DNA of 64,000 bases from Legionella feeleii (GCF_001467625.1 NZ_LNYB01000080.1:254762-318761), one strand, 5' to 3'. Numbered from the stretch's first letter, positions 42,526 through 53,626 are shown. A program made the numbers and translations. The notes: generated from the letters alone by a model not told the origin.

Positions 42526-42541
42526 GAAATCTATCCTCTCT

Positions 42542-43087
42542 CTAGGCGGCTAAATCGGTGATAAGCTTACTTAATTTGCCTCGCACCGAGCCATCAATAA
42601 TTAAATCGCCAGCTTGAATAACCGCACCGCCCAGCAGTGATTGGTCAACATTGACATCAAGCGTGACCTGGCGTTGTAGCCGTTGGCTAAGTGAACTGAT
42701 TAAATGCTGTTGTTGCTCAGTTGAAAGTTCTGAAAAGCTATGAACTTTAACTACCAGCGTTTTTTCTTGCTCGGCACGCAATACCTCAAACAACACTTTA
42801 ATATCAGGCAATAGCATCAAGCGCTTATTATAAGCCAACAATGCTATCAGACTTTCTATTGCTGTTGCTTCTTTATCGCTAGCTTTTGCAAAAGGAATCA
42901 TTAATAGTTCTGTCTGCTGTTTTTCTGTTACTGCAGGATTGGTAATAAATTGCGTGGCTTTATCATCCAACACTGATATTGCCAAACTATGCAGTATTTC
43001 AGACCATTGGCTAAGTTTTTTGACAGCCAGCGCGTGCTCAAAAATTGCTTTTGCGTAAGGTCTAGCGATCGTTGTGGTATCTGCCAT
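42542..43087 (-). CDS. atpH: ATP synthase delta subunit
   Basis: A 181-residue peripheral-stalk subunit linking F1 to subunit b. Start [15 protein letters not shown] is typical and the C-terminal [26 protein letters not shown] matches the OSCP/delta signature. Confidence 0.96.
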   Translation of the reverse strand: MADTTTIARPYAKAIFEHALAVKKLSQWSEILHSLAISVLDDKATQFITNPAVTEKQQTELLMIPFAKASDKEATAIESLIALLAYNKRLMLLPDIKVLFEVLRAEQEKTLVVKVHSFSELSTEQQQHLISSLSQRLQRQVTLDVNVDQSLLGGAVIQAGDLIIDGSVRGKLSKLITDLAA

Positions 43088-43088
43088 G

Positions 43089-43559
43089 TTAAATCTCTTT
43101 AATCAGGTTATCCAATAACGCGCTATTCGCTTGTTTATCGATTTCACGCATAAGAATCTTTTCAGCACCAGCTACTGCCAACTGAGCTACCTGCTTGCGC
43201 AAGTTCTCTTTCGCACGATTGATCTCTTGCAGTAGTTGCTCATGAGCAATTTTGGCTTGCTTCTGTGCTTCCAGTTTCGCTTCTTCTTTAGCTTCTTCAA
43301 TGAGTTGAGCAGCACGATGATTTGCTTTTTCAATAATTTCTGAAGCTTGTGATTTGGCTTGTTTTAATTCATCACGGACACGATGTTGGGCCAGTTCCAA
43401 TTCTTTACGGCCACGCTCTGCAGAGGATAAGCCGTCAGCGATTTTGTCTTGGCGCTCTTCCATTGCTTTAGCCAAAGGTGGCCAAACAAATTTCATGGTA
43501 AACCAGACAAACGCGACAAAAACCAACATTTGAACAATCAAGGTCAAATTTATATCCAA
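43089..43559 (-). CDS. atpF: ATP synthase subunit b
   Basis: A 156-residue stator subunit: one N-terminal membrane helix (about residues 5-25, with MKFVWPPL after it) and a long charged coiled coil. One base separates it from atpH. Confidence 0.96.
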   Translation of the reverse strand: MDINLTLIVQMLVFVAFVWFTMKFVWPPLAKAMEERQDKIADGLSSAERGRKELELAQHRVRDELKQAKSQASEIIEKANHRAAQLIEEAKEEAKLEAQKQAKIAHEQLLQEINRAKENLRKQVAQLAVAGAEKILMREIDKQANSALLDNLIKEI

Positions 43560-43611
43560 GGTAATTTCTCCTGTAGCATTTGGGGCGTAAAACCGCCCCC
43601 ATTTAGTGTTA

Positions 43612-43917
<306 letters not shown>

Positions 43918-43928
43918 TTAAAAAATGA

Positions 43929-45162
<1,234 letters not shown>

Positions 45163-45176
45163 CTTTCAACGCGCAA

Positions 45177-45205
45177 ATTATAAAGTAATCAAGCTGGATA
45201 AGCAA
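45177..45205 (-). promoter_or_regulatory. Likely promoter of the atp operon
   Basis: On the minus strand TTGCTT (45205-45200) and a perfect TATAAT (45182-45177) are 17 bp apart, directly upstream of atpI. Confidence 0.5.
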
Positions 45206-45448
45206 CGTCAGCAGCAAGTTTCGTCTCTATTTGCTGTTTTTTTTGCTAAATCAATTACTTTCGAAATTGAATTTTTATTAATCTTATTAATTATTTTAAA
45301 TCCAGGTGTTTTTTTTTGGCGCAACCAATCTGTAATCGACCTAACGGCGTTCTGCGCTGGAATATTAGGCGTATATTGCTTATATTTTATAATAGGTGCA
45401 CTTATTATTGTCACCTGCAGTGTTTACCTCGAAGTAAGGAATTATGAT

Positions 45449-45694
45449 ATGTCAGAAAAGCAACAACGCACCGCTGCCAGTATGCGGGAAAAAATGCTCA
45501 ATCGGTACGGTGATGGACTTCACCACAAACATGATAAAAACCATAACCCCTATCGAAAACATTGTAAATCTCACCCTGTACAACTAATGAACGGACATAG
45601 CAAAGAAGACGAAGCAAATTCCTCGACGGGATTGTTGCGTGCTTTTAAATTAAGAAAAATTCGTAAACGACTGGATAAAGGTCGCATCCATTGA
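45449..45694 (+). CDS. Small basic hypothetical protein
   Basis: An 81-residue protein with no recognised family, rich in Lys, Arg and His (for example GLHHKHDKNHNPYRKHCK) and ending in LRKIRKRLDKGRIH. AAGGA lies 8 bp upstream of ATG 45449, and a strong terminator hairpin follows 53 bp after the stop, so it looks like a real single-gene unit. There is no signal peptide or membrane helix. Nucleic-acid binding is conceivable from the charge but not supported otherwise. Confidence 0.6.
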   Translation: MSEKQQRTAASMREKMLNRYGDGLHHKHDKNHNPYRKHCKSHPVQLMNGHSKEDEANSSTGLLRAFKLRKIRKRLDKGRIH

Positions 45695-45747
45695 TAAAGT
45701 AATGGTATCCTCCAGGTTAGCCACTTCCTGGTTTGGAACTGCGCACG

Positions 45748-45780
45748 GTGGCTTGAGTCTACTCAGGCCACACTCTTTTA
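45748..45780 (+). terminator. Rho-independent terminator after the 45449 gene
   Basis: GTGGCTTGAGT and ACTCAGGCCAC form an 11-bp stem (one G-T pair) with a tiny loop, followed by CTCTTTTA. It also lies just past the end of the convergent BON-domain operon. Confidence 0.8.
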
Positions 45781-45787
45781 ATGCAGA

Positions 45788-46375
45788 TTAGGCATCTTTT
45801 ACAGGCTGGACGCTTAAATTGTAGTATTTGAGTAATTTAACGACTCGCTCGACCCCGGCAGTATTCCTGGCTATATTGATGACAACAGCAGCTTGAGCTG
45901 GCCTCACATCTCCCATCAGGTAAACAATACGATCAGAAGTAATTACCTTAAACGCATTGGGATCAATCGCTGAGTCAGCAAAAATCTGACTGCGAATTTT
46001 AGTTGTAATCCAGCTATCCTCTAAGGTGTTACCTGGTTGTTGGCTAATATCCATTTGGTTAAACAAACGACGATAACCCGATAGAGCCGATATCCGTTTA
46101 ATCGCCGTCTCACGCAGTTCCAGGCTGGGGACATGACCTGCCAACAGAATATCTCCATTGAAAACGGCCAAGTCGATTGCGCAACCCTCTGCTTTAAAAA
46201 CTTTATCGCCGTACAAGACCCGATGAGCTTCTGCGGAAAGCTCATAGTCACTGAGTTTTTTATAAACATTATGGCGGTCATACACTAAAGTAGCCCCGGT
46301 CCATACGCCACCAAGACAACCAGTCAAAAGACTGCAGCCTAAAAAAATGACAACAAAACATCCCTGTTTTCTCAT
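45788..46375 (-). CDS. Dual-BON-domain lipoprotein (second copy)
   Basis: A 195-residue lipoprotein (lipobox LLTGC) with two BON domains: the first around residues 45-110 (VFNGDILLAGHVPS), the second around 115-185 (DSWITTKIRSQIF, ITSDRIVYLMGDV). It is a diverged paralogue of the gene 5 bp upstream. BON lipoproteins of the DolP/YraP type localise in the outer membrane and help envelope integrity. Last gene of the lpoA operon. The first BON domain is the less conserved one. Confidence 0.85.
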   Translation of the reverse strand: MRKQGCFVVIFLGCSLLTGCLGGVWTGATLVYDRHNVYKKLSDYELSAEAHRVLYGDKVFKAEGCAIDLAVFNGDILLAGHVPSLELRETAIKRISALSGYRRLFNQMDISQQPGNTLEDSWITTKIRSQIFADSAIDPNAFKVITSDRIVYLMGDVRPAQAAVVINIARNTAGVERVVKLLKYYNLSVQPVKDA

Positions 46376-46380
46376 AGTTC

Positions 46381-46944
46381 CTAGACAATATATTGGAAGA
46401 CTTTAACCACTTTACGAACACCTTGTACCTGTCTGGCAACATTGACCGCCAAATTGGCTTGCTCACGTGTAGCAATTCCCATTAAGTAAACAACAGCATT
46501 TTCGGTCACAACACGAATGGAGCCAGATTCCAACCCTTTTTTGGTTAACATTAAGCTACGTACCTGACTAGTTATCCATGTGTCTTTTGTTCGTTGGCTT
46601 ATAGGCAAGGGATAATCGACCGAAATCTCATCGTAGACTCTTCTCACATTCGGTGTATTTTGCGCGATTTTTTCCGCTACCACTCTTAGTGAGGCTGTTG
46701 GTGTTTGACCAACAAGCAATACAACACGATTAAAGCTGCTTACCAGAATGCGTGAATCACGAAAACGAGGATCAGTAACTATAGCAGTATGAACCTTATG
46801 AAAAATACGGGCATCACTTTCTAATGTAACAACGCTGCGGCGATCATAAACAACAAGACCAGCGGCAGCACCGGCTACCACTGCTGCGACGCAGCCTGTC
46901 AGCAATGAACTAACGAGTAAAAAAATTATTGAGCGAATCTTCAT
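46381..46944 (-). CDS. dolP: Dual-BON-domain lipoprotein, DolP/YraP-like
   Basis: A 187-residue lipoprotein (lipobox LLTGC, Cys18) with two BON domains, about residues 45-112 and 118-187; DTWITSQVRSLML and VTENAVVYLMGIATREQA match the second domain of DolP. The gene follows diaA by 3 bp, exactly where E. coli has yraP. Expected at the outer membrane, where DolP binds anionic phospholipid and supports barrier function. Confidence 0.87.
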   Translation of the reverse strand: MKIRSIIFLLVSSLLTGCVAAVVAGAAAGLVVYDRRSVVTLESDARIFHKVHTAIVTDPRFRDSRILVSSFNRVVLLVGQTPTASLRVVAEKIAQNTPNVRRVYDEISVDYPLPISQRTKDTWITSQVRSLMLTKKGLESGSIRVVTENAVVYLMGIATREQANLAVNVARQVQGVRKVVKVFQYIV

Positions 46945-46947
46945 AAC

Positions 46948-47547
46948 TTACCCCAACATTTGACCAAACAATGATTGATCTATCAAATCACAAAAACAAT
47001 GCAAGATGAATAAATGTGTTTCACGAATACGTGCTGCACTATCAGCCTGCACTCTTAGTTCGATATCTTCAGGCCCCAGATGATTAGCAAGAACACCACC
47101 ATCTCGCCCGCTTAACGCAATCGTATCCATCCCACGATCATTTGCTGCATTGACAGCATGCAAAATACTATCCGAATTACCTGACGTTGAAAGCGCGAGT
47201 AAGACATCTTTTTCTTGTCCTAATGCATGGATCTGGCGAGCAAAAATCTGATCATAATGATGATCATTGGAAACTGATGTTAGCGAGGCCATATCTGTAC
47301 TTAATGCAATCACAGGTAAAGGAGGGCGTTCTACTTCGAAATGATTAAGCATGGCAGCAGAAAAATGCAAACAATTTGCAGCTGAGCCGCCATTGCCACA
47401 CAACAATATTTTCCCATCGTTAAGAAGGCAGTTAACCAAGCGTAACCCTGCCTTGGCTATGAGTGCAGACATAGTATCAGCAACAGCTATTTTCCCTTCG
47501 ATGCTAATACCAAAGAGTTGCCTAACTCTGTCTTCCATCTGTGTCAT
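46948..47547 (-). CDS. diaA: SIS-domain protein, DiaA/GmhA type
   Basis: A 199-residue SIS-fold protein. LLCGNGGSAANCLHFSAAM and LALSTSGNSDSILHAVNAA are the sugar-phosphate-binding SIS motifs. Position between yraN and the BON gene matches E. coli diaA, whose product tetramer binds DnaA and aids initiation at oriC; it is also related to sedoheptulose-7-phosphate isomerase GmhA. The diaA call rests on gene order. A start at 47538 is also possible. Confidence 0.82.
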   Translation of the reverse strand: MTQMEDRVRQLFGISIEGKIAVADTMSALIAKAGLRLVNCLLNDGKILLCGNGGSAANCLHFSAAMLNHFEVERPPLPVIALSTDMASLTSVSNDHHYDQIFARQIHALGQEKDVLLALSTSGNSDSILHAVNAANDRGMDTIALSGRDGGVLANHLGPEDIELRVQADSAARIRETHLFILHCFCDLIDQSLFGQMLG

Positions 47548-47576
47548 CTTTAGTTTCCCAAGTAATTTGTATTATT

Positions 47577-47933
47577 CTAAAAGCCCAAACCAAAAGCATT
47601 TTTTATCCACTCAATTTTTGCAGGCTTGCCATCTAAAGTCAGTACATCAAAACGTGTGGGTTGTGTTTCATTAATTTTATTTGTAAGTAAATAATGGGTA
47701 GCCGTTTTTAAAAGTTTTTGCTGTTTGCTGTAAGTCACGCTGGCTGCAGCACCTCCAAATGTAAGTGAGGTACGGGCACGCACTTCGATAAAAACAAGAT
47801 AAGCACCTTCTCGCATTATTAAATCTATTTCGCCCCAGCGGCATCGATAGTTACTCGCTACCCATTTCAATCCCTGAGCAGCAAGATGCATCCGTGCCTG
47901 CTGTTCTTCGATATACCCAATCCTTTGCGACAT
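47577..47933 (-). CDS. yraN: YraN/UPF0102 family endonuclease-like protein
   Basis: A 118-residue protein of the UPF0102 family, which has a restriction-endonuclease-like fold. GWVASNYRCRWGEIDLIMRE contains the GEID.I core (quoted in part) and YLVFIEVRARTS the E.K-type strand. It lies between lpoA and diaA as in E. coli. The biological role is not settled. Confidence 0.9.
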   Translation of the reverse strand: MSQRIGYIEEQQARMHLAAQGLKWVASNYRCRWGEIDLIMREGAYLVFIEVRARTSLTFGGAAASVTYSKQQKLLKTATHYLLTNKINETQPTRFDVLTLDGKPAKIEWIKNAFGLGF

Positions 47934-47954
47934 TGTCTTACCTATACGTCTGTA

Positions 47955-49757
47955 TTAGTCGGCCATCGCCACTGCTACACCATTTCTAAACTGTCCCCAG
48001 GCAGGAATTCTTGCAACCTGCTGTGCCCGATTCAGATAAAGAGCACCACTTTTATCATTAACACCCATCGCTGGGAAGAGTAATAGCTGATTCAGTTGAT
48101 TAGCCAGGGCATAACTATCCATACCTAAAGCATATAAACGATTATAACTGTTAAGTTGTTCAGGCCAGTTCTTATTCCCCAACTGATGAGCAAAGACCCA
48201 AGGCATGTCACAGAAAATGATGCCATTCAAATCTTTATCTTTCATGATGTTCAAACTTCCACTATATACGGTGGAAGTAGCGTAAACCGGGACATCACCA
48301 GCAAAATAATATTTTAAAAGAGGCATGATTTGTCGTGCTTTTGAAGGGTAAGCAAGCATAAAAATCATATCAAAATCTTGTCGTCGTGCAGGAACTGATT
48401 GAATATTACTGCCCAATAGTTGTTTAAGTTTCTTTTCCCGTGCCTGGCTATCAGAGATATGAAGAATATCCCGTACAGCAATATTCAAATCCTCATTATT
48501 GGCATATCTCAATTGATCAGAGATGATCCCATCACTCGAGCGCCACTGAGACGAAAATGCAGCAACAATTTCGTCGCCCCAACTCCCTTTTGGAGCAATG
48601 ATTAAGGCACGTCTTAACCCTCTTTTGCGCGCCTTGACTGCAACCTGCCTTGCCTCGTTAGAAGGTGACAGCCCGAAGCGATAAGCATTTGTATTAGTTC
48701 CTGTTTCCATATCATTCAGCAAAAGTGTCGGAACAGGATGATCCATGGCTGCAACACTGGCAACATCTGTTTTACTTAGAGGACCAACAACATAATCGGC
48801 ACCATCTGCTACTGCCTGCTGATATAAATCAGAAACATTTCCTGCCGCCGTATCGTATAACCGAATTTTCGCTCCTGAAGCAGGATTACTTTCCGCTGCG
48901 CTGACAAAACCATCACGAATAGCATTGCCTGGTCCAGCCAGAGGCCCGGTTAGCGGGAGTAAGAGAGCCATTTGACGCGGTGTTCGATGCAAATAGGGCT
49001 TAACGGCAGACAAAGGGGAGGGCAAAATACCATTCGCAGGATGCCCAGAATATCGCTGTTGCCATTGTTCAACACGGGCATAAGTAGCCTCAGCGTTTGC
49101 AGAATTCTGGCGTGGGATAAGTGCTAACTCCATCCATCCCTGCAAATCAGACCCTTCTTGTGCTTCGATTGCCAGGGTATTCAGTTCAGCAACAGGTAAT
49201 TTGGTCAAAGTAAGCCATAAAATCCGACGGTTATTAGCCTGGGCAACCTCATCAGTTAATAGGCGTTCCAATTTAATGCGTTCAATAACCGATTCACTGG
49301 CATTCCCTACAGACTCATAAGCGTTAGCCAGGATTTCATGAAATTGAACTTGATAAAAAGACGGCAAACTGTTAATTTCACGCACGCCTGATAGCCTGGC
49401 GACAGCAGCTTTCGGCTGTTCACGAATCAAATCTGTTTTGGCGAGTAAAATATTTTTTTCGCTAGTCTGTTCGGGTGATAAATTATTGGTTTGAGCTAAC
49501 GTTTTTATACCTTCTCGCCACTGGCCATCGTAGATAAACCGGCCGGCAGCCATGAGCAGAAGATTTTGTTGCTCATCACCGCCCTGATTTTTTGCCAAAG
49601 CGAGGTATGCACTTGCAGGCATAGTATAAGGAATGGCAGATTGCTTGTTAGGGCGCGGAGGAGTATTTTGATTTTCAGCAACTTTTGTGCATTGAGAAAG
49701 CAAAATGACTGAAACGATTAACGATACTACTTTTAATACTAATGAATTTGGTAACAT
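47955..49757 (-). CDS. lpoA: Penicillin-binding protein activator LpoA
   Basis: A 600-residue outer-membrane lipoprotein (lipobox LLSQC) that activates PBP1A. The N-terminal half is a TPR-like helical domain; the C-terminal half has a periplasmic-binding-protein fold with MALLLPLTGPLAGPGNAIRDG and ADYVVGPLSKTDV. ATG 49757 places the signal peptide at the N-terminus; the open frame reaches 49829 inside divergent rsmI. First gene of lpoA-yraN-diaA-BON-BON. Confidence 0.93.
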   Translation of the reverse strand: MLPNSLVLKVVSLIVSVILLSQCTKVAENQNTPPRPNKQSAIPYTMPASAYLALAKNQGGDEQQNLLLMAAGRFIYDGQWREGIKTLAQTNNLSPEQTSEKNILLAKTDLIREQPKAAVARLSGVREINSLPSFYQVQFHEILANAYESVGNASESVIERIKLERLLTDEVAQANNRRILWLTLTKLPVAELNTLAIEAQEGSDLQGWMELALIPRQNSANAEATYARVEQWQQRYSGHPANGILPSPLSAVKPYLHRTPRQMALLLPLTGPLAGPGNAIRDGFVSAAESNPASGAKIRLYDTAAGNVSDLYQQAVADGADYVVGPLSKTDVASVAAMDHPVPTLLLNDMETGTNTNAYRFGLSPSNEARQVAVKARKRGLRRALIIAPKGSWGDEIVAAFSSQWRSSDGIISDQLRYANNEDLNIAVRDILHISDSQAREKKLKQLLGSNIQSVPARRQDFDMIFMLAYPSKARQIMPLLKYYFAGDVPVYATSTVYSGSLNIMKDKDLNGIIFCDMPWVFAHQLGNKNWPEQLNSYNRLYALGMDSYALANQLNQLLLFPAMGVNDKSGALYLNRAQQVARIPAWGQFRNGVAVAMAD

Positions 49758-49797
49758 GGAGGTACGTCCGAAGCGCTGGAACGGAATAGGATAAACT

Positions 49798-50655
49798 ATG
49801 GTAAAAAGTTCAGCAACTATTGTTGGCACTCTTTATGTTGTTGCCACGCCGATCGGTAATCGCGATGACATTAGTTTGCGTGCCTTGGATGTTTTAAGAT
49901 CGGTTGATACCATACTGGCCGAAGATACACGGCATTCTCAGCAATTACTGAATGTCTTGGGGATTCATAAACCCTTGCTTTCATTACATGCACACAATGA
50001 AAATGACAAAAGTGAACAGATTCTCAGTGCTCTGCAGCAAGGAAAATCGTTTGCCCTAATTAGTGATGCCGGGACGCCATTAATCAGTGACCCAGGCTTT
50101 CCACTCGTACGGCTCGCACAGGAAAAAGAAATTCCAGTTGTTCCGGTTCCGGGAGCCTGTGCCTTGATAACGGCACTTTGTGCTGCTGGTGTTCCTTGCG
50201 ATAGCTTCACCTTTGCTGGTTTTCTTCCAGCTAAATCGGTTGCAAGAAAAAATAAACTTAATGGGCTACAAAATTCAGAACATACCTTAATTTTTTATGA
50301 ATCTACACATCGAATTGTTGATTGTATTAATGATATTATGCAAGTTTATGGTCAACATTATGAAATGGTACTAGCCAAAGAATTAACTAAAGTTTTCGAG
50401 CGCTTTATTAGAGGGACGGTTCAGGAAATAAAGGATTGGTTACTGATGGACAATAACCACTCAAAGGGTGAATTTGTCCTTATTCTTCCTGCAAAACCTA
50501 CAGCGACAGCCGATACAGAAGGAGAAGAAATTTTAGCTATTTTACTTGAGGAACTTCCTTTAAAACAGGCAGTAAAAATTGCGAGTTTATTAACAAAAAT
50601 CTCGAAAAATGAACTCTATAAAAAGGGGCTAGATATGTTAGAAAATGGCAGATGA
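49798..50655 (+). CDS. rsmI: 16S rRNA 2'-O-ribose C1402 methyltransferase
   Basis: A 285-residue tetrapyrrole-methylase-fold enzyme methylating the ribose of C1402 in 16S rRNA. GTLYVVATPIGNRDDISLRA, ILAEDTRHSQQLL, ISDAGTPLISDPGF and FYESTHRI are diagnostic. Divergent from lpoA with a 40-bp gap, the conserved arrangement in gamma-proteobacteria. Confidence 0.96.
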   Translation: MVKSSATIVGTLYVVATPIGNRDDISLRALDVLRSVDTILAEDTRHSQQLLNVLGIHKPLLSLHAHNENDKSEQILSALQQGKSFALISDAGTPLISDPGFPLVRLAQEKEIPVVPVPGACALITALCAAGVPCDSFTFAGFLPAKSVARKNKLNGLQNSEHTLIFYESTHRIVDCINDIMQVYGQHYEMVLAKELTKVFERFIRGTVQEIKDWLLMDNNHSKGEFVLILPAKPTATADTEGEEILAILLEELPLKQAVKIASLLTKISKNELYKKGLDMLENGR

Positions 50656-50867
50656 TGCTATTGAAAACCTTTACCATAGCTGATTTATGCTGCAGATGAA
50701 TTCATATTTTACAAGCATAAAGATTATTTTTTACATACCGTAAGACACAACGTGCATTCTATGTAGAACAGCTTGATCTGTTTTAATTGATAAAGTATCA
50801 GCTACTTAAAAATCAATTTTGATCTGTATAGAATGTGAGTATGGTTGTGTTAATAAGGATATTAATC

Positions 50868-51668
50868 ATGCCAAAATTGCCTAAAATTTGTTTTTTACCT
50901 TTGTTATTATCTTGTTCGCTTAGTTCTGCAATTACTTTAGGTCGAGTTGTTGTTGCAGATCCTCTCGTCGGCAGTCGCTCAATCATTTACGAACAAATTA
51001 ATGGTTTTGCTGTTGTTGAAGGAGATATCCTTGTTGCCAAAATTACTGATTTACGGCGATTTCGTGCTGTAATAAGACATAAAATTGGTGGCAGTAGATG
51101 GCCGGACGGTATTATTCCTTACGAAATTGCAGAAGATTTACCGTTCAAAAATAAATTAGCTGTTTTGCAGGCCATTGCCCACTGGCAAGAAAAAACCAAT
51201 ATCAAATTGGTGGAATTAACAAGTAAAAATCGCCATATCTATCGTGATTATGTTGTTTTTGTTCCTGCGGAAGGCACAACCTGTTCCTCTTATGTAGGAA
51301 AGCAAGGTGGACGGCAGGAAATTAACTTGTCACCCCGTTGTACTGCCATGAATACAGTGCATGAAATTGGCCATGCTCTCGGCTTATGGCATGAGCAATC
51401 CCGTGCCGATCGTGCAGAATTTATTCGCATCCTTTGGGAAAATATTGAAGAGGATCATAAATTTAATTTTGACCAGCATTTAACCGATGGTGAAGATTTT
51501 GGTAGTTATGATTACCAGTCAATCATGCATTATGGGGCCTATGCTTTTTCAAAGAACGGCAAAAGAACGATTGAACCCTTAATGGATGGAATCGAGATAG
51601 GCCAAAGAAATTATTTAAGCGATAAAGACATTGCTGCAATTAATGCGATGTATCCGAACGACTATTAA
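50868..51668 (+). CDS. legP: Astacin-type zinc metalloprotease, LegP-like effector
   Basis: A 266-residue protein with an N-terminal hydrophobic signal-like segment (MPKLPKICFLPLLLSCSLSSA) and an astacin domain. The zinc site is HEIGHALGLWHEQSR (three His and catalytic Glu, residues about 165-175), and SIMHYGAYAFS is the Met-turn with the zinc-binding Tyr context. ATG 50868 has AAGGA 8 bp upstream, better than 50835 or 50841. Position next to mnmE/yidC matches L. pneumophila LegP (lpg2999), a Dot/Icm substrate; the symbol relies on that recollection. The signal-like segment leaves export route open. Confidence 0.87.
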   Translation: MPKLPKICFLPLLLSCSLSSAITLGRVVVADPLVGSRSIIYEQINGFAVVEGDILVAKITDLRRFRAVIRHKIGGSRWPDGIIPYEIAEDLPFKNKLAVLQAIAHWQEKTNIKLVELTSKNRHIYRDYVVFVPAEGTTCSSYVGKQGGRQEINLSPRCTAMNTVHEIGHALGLWHEQSRADRAEFIRILWENIEEDHKFNFDQHLTDGEDFGSYDYQSIMHYGAYAFSKNGKRTIEPLMDGIEIGQRNYLSDKDIAAINAMYPNDY

Positions 51669-51803
51669 CAGCAATCTATCGATCAGGCTTTTTAGGAGAC
51701 TCGCTACAGAGAGAAGTGCAAGAAATGAAACGTAAAGCACATTAGATTTCGAGCACCGTAGCCTGGGAGCAATTCAATCTGGAGTAGGGTTTCCGAAGAT
51801 AGG

Positions 51804-51829
51804 CAGCCTACTATTAGTCTAGTAGGCTG
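51804..51829. terminator. Hairpin between convergent legP-like gene and 51844 gene
   Basis: Perfect ten-base-pair stem CAGCCTACTA / TAGTAGGCTG with loop TTAGTC; ATTTTTAT follows on the plus strand after 12 bp. Bidirectional use is plausible. Confidence 0.65.
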
Positions 51830-51843
51830 TAGGAGATGGATTT

Positions 51844-53406
51844 TTATACAAAGGAAAATGTTCGCGGAGTATCGTCCAGAGAGTTGATGCTAAGCTCTGT
51901 CGCTTTATCCTGATTATGTTTATGATAAGAGCTTCCCAAGCTGTATACCATGTAAGTCGCTGTCATTACTAAAGCAGCGGGCAAGGAGATCGCCATTGTA
52001 GTCATAAACAAAGCAGGCATCACCGCATTTTTACCTAATGTAAAATAAAAATTATCGCTCGCCGTTTTCTGTTCCCACTGAGCCAATCCAATTGTTTTTG
52101 AGCCTGCGTTTTCTAACTCTGCTGTACGAAGGGCGACGCTTTTTTCCTTATAGTTACTATAAGCCCCGTCAGATAAGTAAATTGCTACCCCAAGAGTGCA
52201 TACCAAATAGGAACCGGCGATCAAGGCAGCCGGTGTCAGTAACATGGAAGCTGAAAAGCCCATCAATAACAATAAAGCGCCCGTGGCATTAAACAAATAA
52301 GTGGAACTTTCTATTTCCCAACTGTTATCAAGTTGTTTGATTTGTTCCCGTAATATTTTCAATGCCACTGCATGCTCTTGTTGATCAGGGAATTGCTCAT
52401 GGTAGATGCATTCTTCTTCATATTGTGCTCTTTTAGTCAAATAAGCACCTTTAGCAAGTTCACGACGGTATAAAAGCAGACTGACGTCAAAGAGCAGGAA
52501 TGCTGCTGTTGCCCAACCAGCTACAGGATTAGAAATACCAAAATAGTCGTTATAATTAGTAAGGCCGTTAACGGTCGCCCAAACTATATCGTTTAGATAA
52601 GTTAGTCGACGATCATAAAGTTCATCTGTGAATCGCCGCCAGGTAGTTAACGCCTCTTCATCAGTTGATGTTGGGGCAATCGCATGTTTAAGCGCAATTC
52701 CCATATTGAGAATCATACGGCCGACGAAAAAGCCCACACTCAAAGCGCGAAAGATATGATTGGGTTTTTCCCAAGTATGAACAATAGCTTCAACATCAAT
52801 CTCTTTGCCCAGGATATTGCCCAGTTTTTCTATCCATTGAAGTTCACGAGCCAGGAATAGAGAATTTTTCATGGTTAGTCGGCAGAAAGTCCAGTAAATA
52901 CGGCTTACATTAGCAAAACCAACATTACTGACGATTTTTGAAATACTGAACGGAGTCGCTTTCATCTCTTTTAAACTGGCTCCAATGTCTTCACCCAGTT
53001 TCTTTAAAAACCCTTCATCCTTAGGACCAATTTTAGCGTCTTCTACATTCTCACAACGCTTTCTTATTACTTCAGCAAAATCTGCGAATTTTTTTGCATT
53101 GGGTTTCCCTTCTCCGTCATGAATTTCATAATAATTTTTCAGCATAATGCTGCAGCTATAACAGTAAAGCCAGAATTTCTTTCCAGCACCATCATTAGCT
53201 ATCGCCCCCTTTTTAAGGGCGGCATATAATTGGTTAAATTCTTGCTCAATGAATGTTTTATTATCTGCCAGGAATTTGTAGCGGCGTTTGTCATCTGGAC
53301 CGCCTTCAGCCCATCGGCGAGCATCCGCGGTACTATCAATATCCGATGTCAAAAAGCCATGTTTGTCGCGAGCAAAAAATTGGTATTGAGCTGAATAGGA
53401 AACCAT
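51844..53406 (-). CDS. Membrane-associated candidate effector
   Basis: A 520-residue protein with no recognised catalytic motif. The N-terminal half is soluble, helical and charged. The C-terminal half has several hydrophobic segments (about residues 297-313, 372-410 and 460-485), interrupted by a charged helical stretch. It begins MVSYSAQYQFFARDKHGF without a signal peptide and ends in polar residues plus FSFV. It lies next to the LegP-like gene as lpg3000, reported as a Dot/Icm substrate, does in L. pneumophila; homology to it is inferred from position only. Insertion in host membranes is possible. Confidence 0.6.
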   Translation of the reverse strand: MVSYSAQYQFFARDKHGFLTSDIDSTADARRWAEGGPDDKRRYKFLADNKTFIEQEFNQLYAALKKGAIANDGAGKKFWLYCYSCSIMLKNYYEIHDGEGKPNAKKFADFAEVIRKRCENVEDAKIGPKDEGFLKKLGEDIGASLKEMKATPFSISKIVSNVGFANVSRIYWTFCRLTMKNSLFLARELQWIEKLGNILGKEIDVEAIVHTWEKPNHIFRALSVGFFVGRMILNMGIALKHAIAPTSTDEEALTTWRRFTDELYDRRLTYLNDIVWATVNGLTNYNDYFGISNPVAGWATAAFLLFDVSLLLYRRELAKGAYLTKRAQYEEECIYHEQFPDQQEHAVALKILREQIKQLDNSWEIESSTYLFNATGALLLLMGFSASMLLTPAALIAGSYLVCTLGVAIYLSDGAYSNYKEKSVALRTAELENAGSKTIGLAQWEQKTASDNFYFTLGKNAVMPALFMTTMAISLPAALVMTATYMVYSLGSSYHKHNQDKATELSINSLDDTPRTFSFV

Positions 53407-53626
53407 AATCTAATCCATCAAAAAAATGTGCAATAAGTTAAAAATACAAACTTAGCATTAGTGTGATCCGCAAAGCAAACAATTTTGTATTTATTTTTTT
53501 CATATTGCATACTGAATAGCACTAAGGGTGTTTGCCTGTTATTAACAATTTGATTAACAAAGATTTTTTCAGAGATAGGGAGGAGCTGTTTATGCTGAAT
53601 TATAATCCCTGCAACAAATATTAACG

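Noticed and set aside
45208..45414. A 68-codon open frame on the minus strand upstream of atpI
   Set aside because: No ribosome-binding site, low-complexity Lys/Ile composition, and it covers the region that holds the atp promoter; it looks like a chance frame in AT-rich DNA.
47603..47611. DnaA-box-like TTATCCACT inside yraN
   Set aside because: One mismatch to consensus and embedded in coding sequence; a single such match is expected by chance in a 64-kb window.
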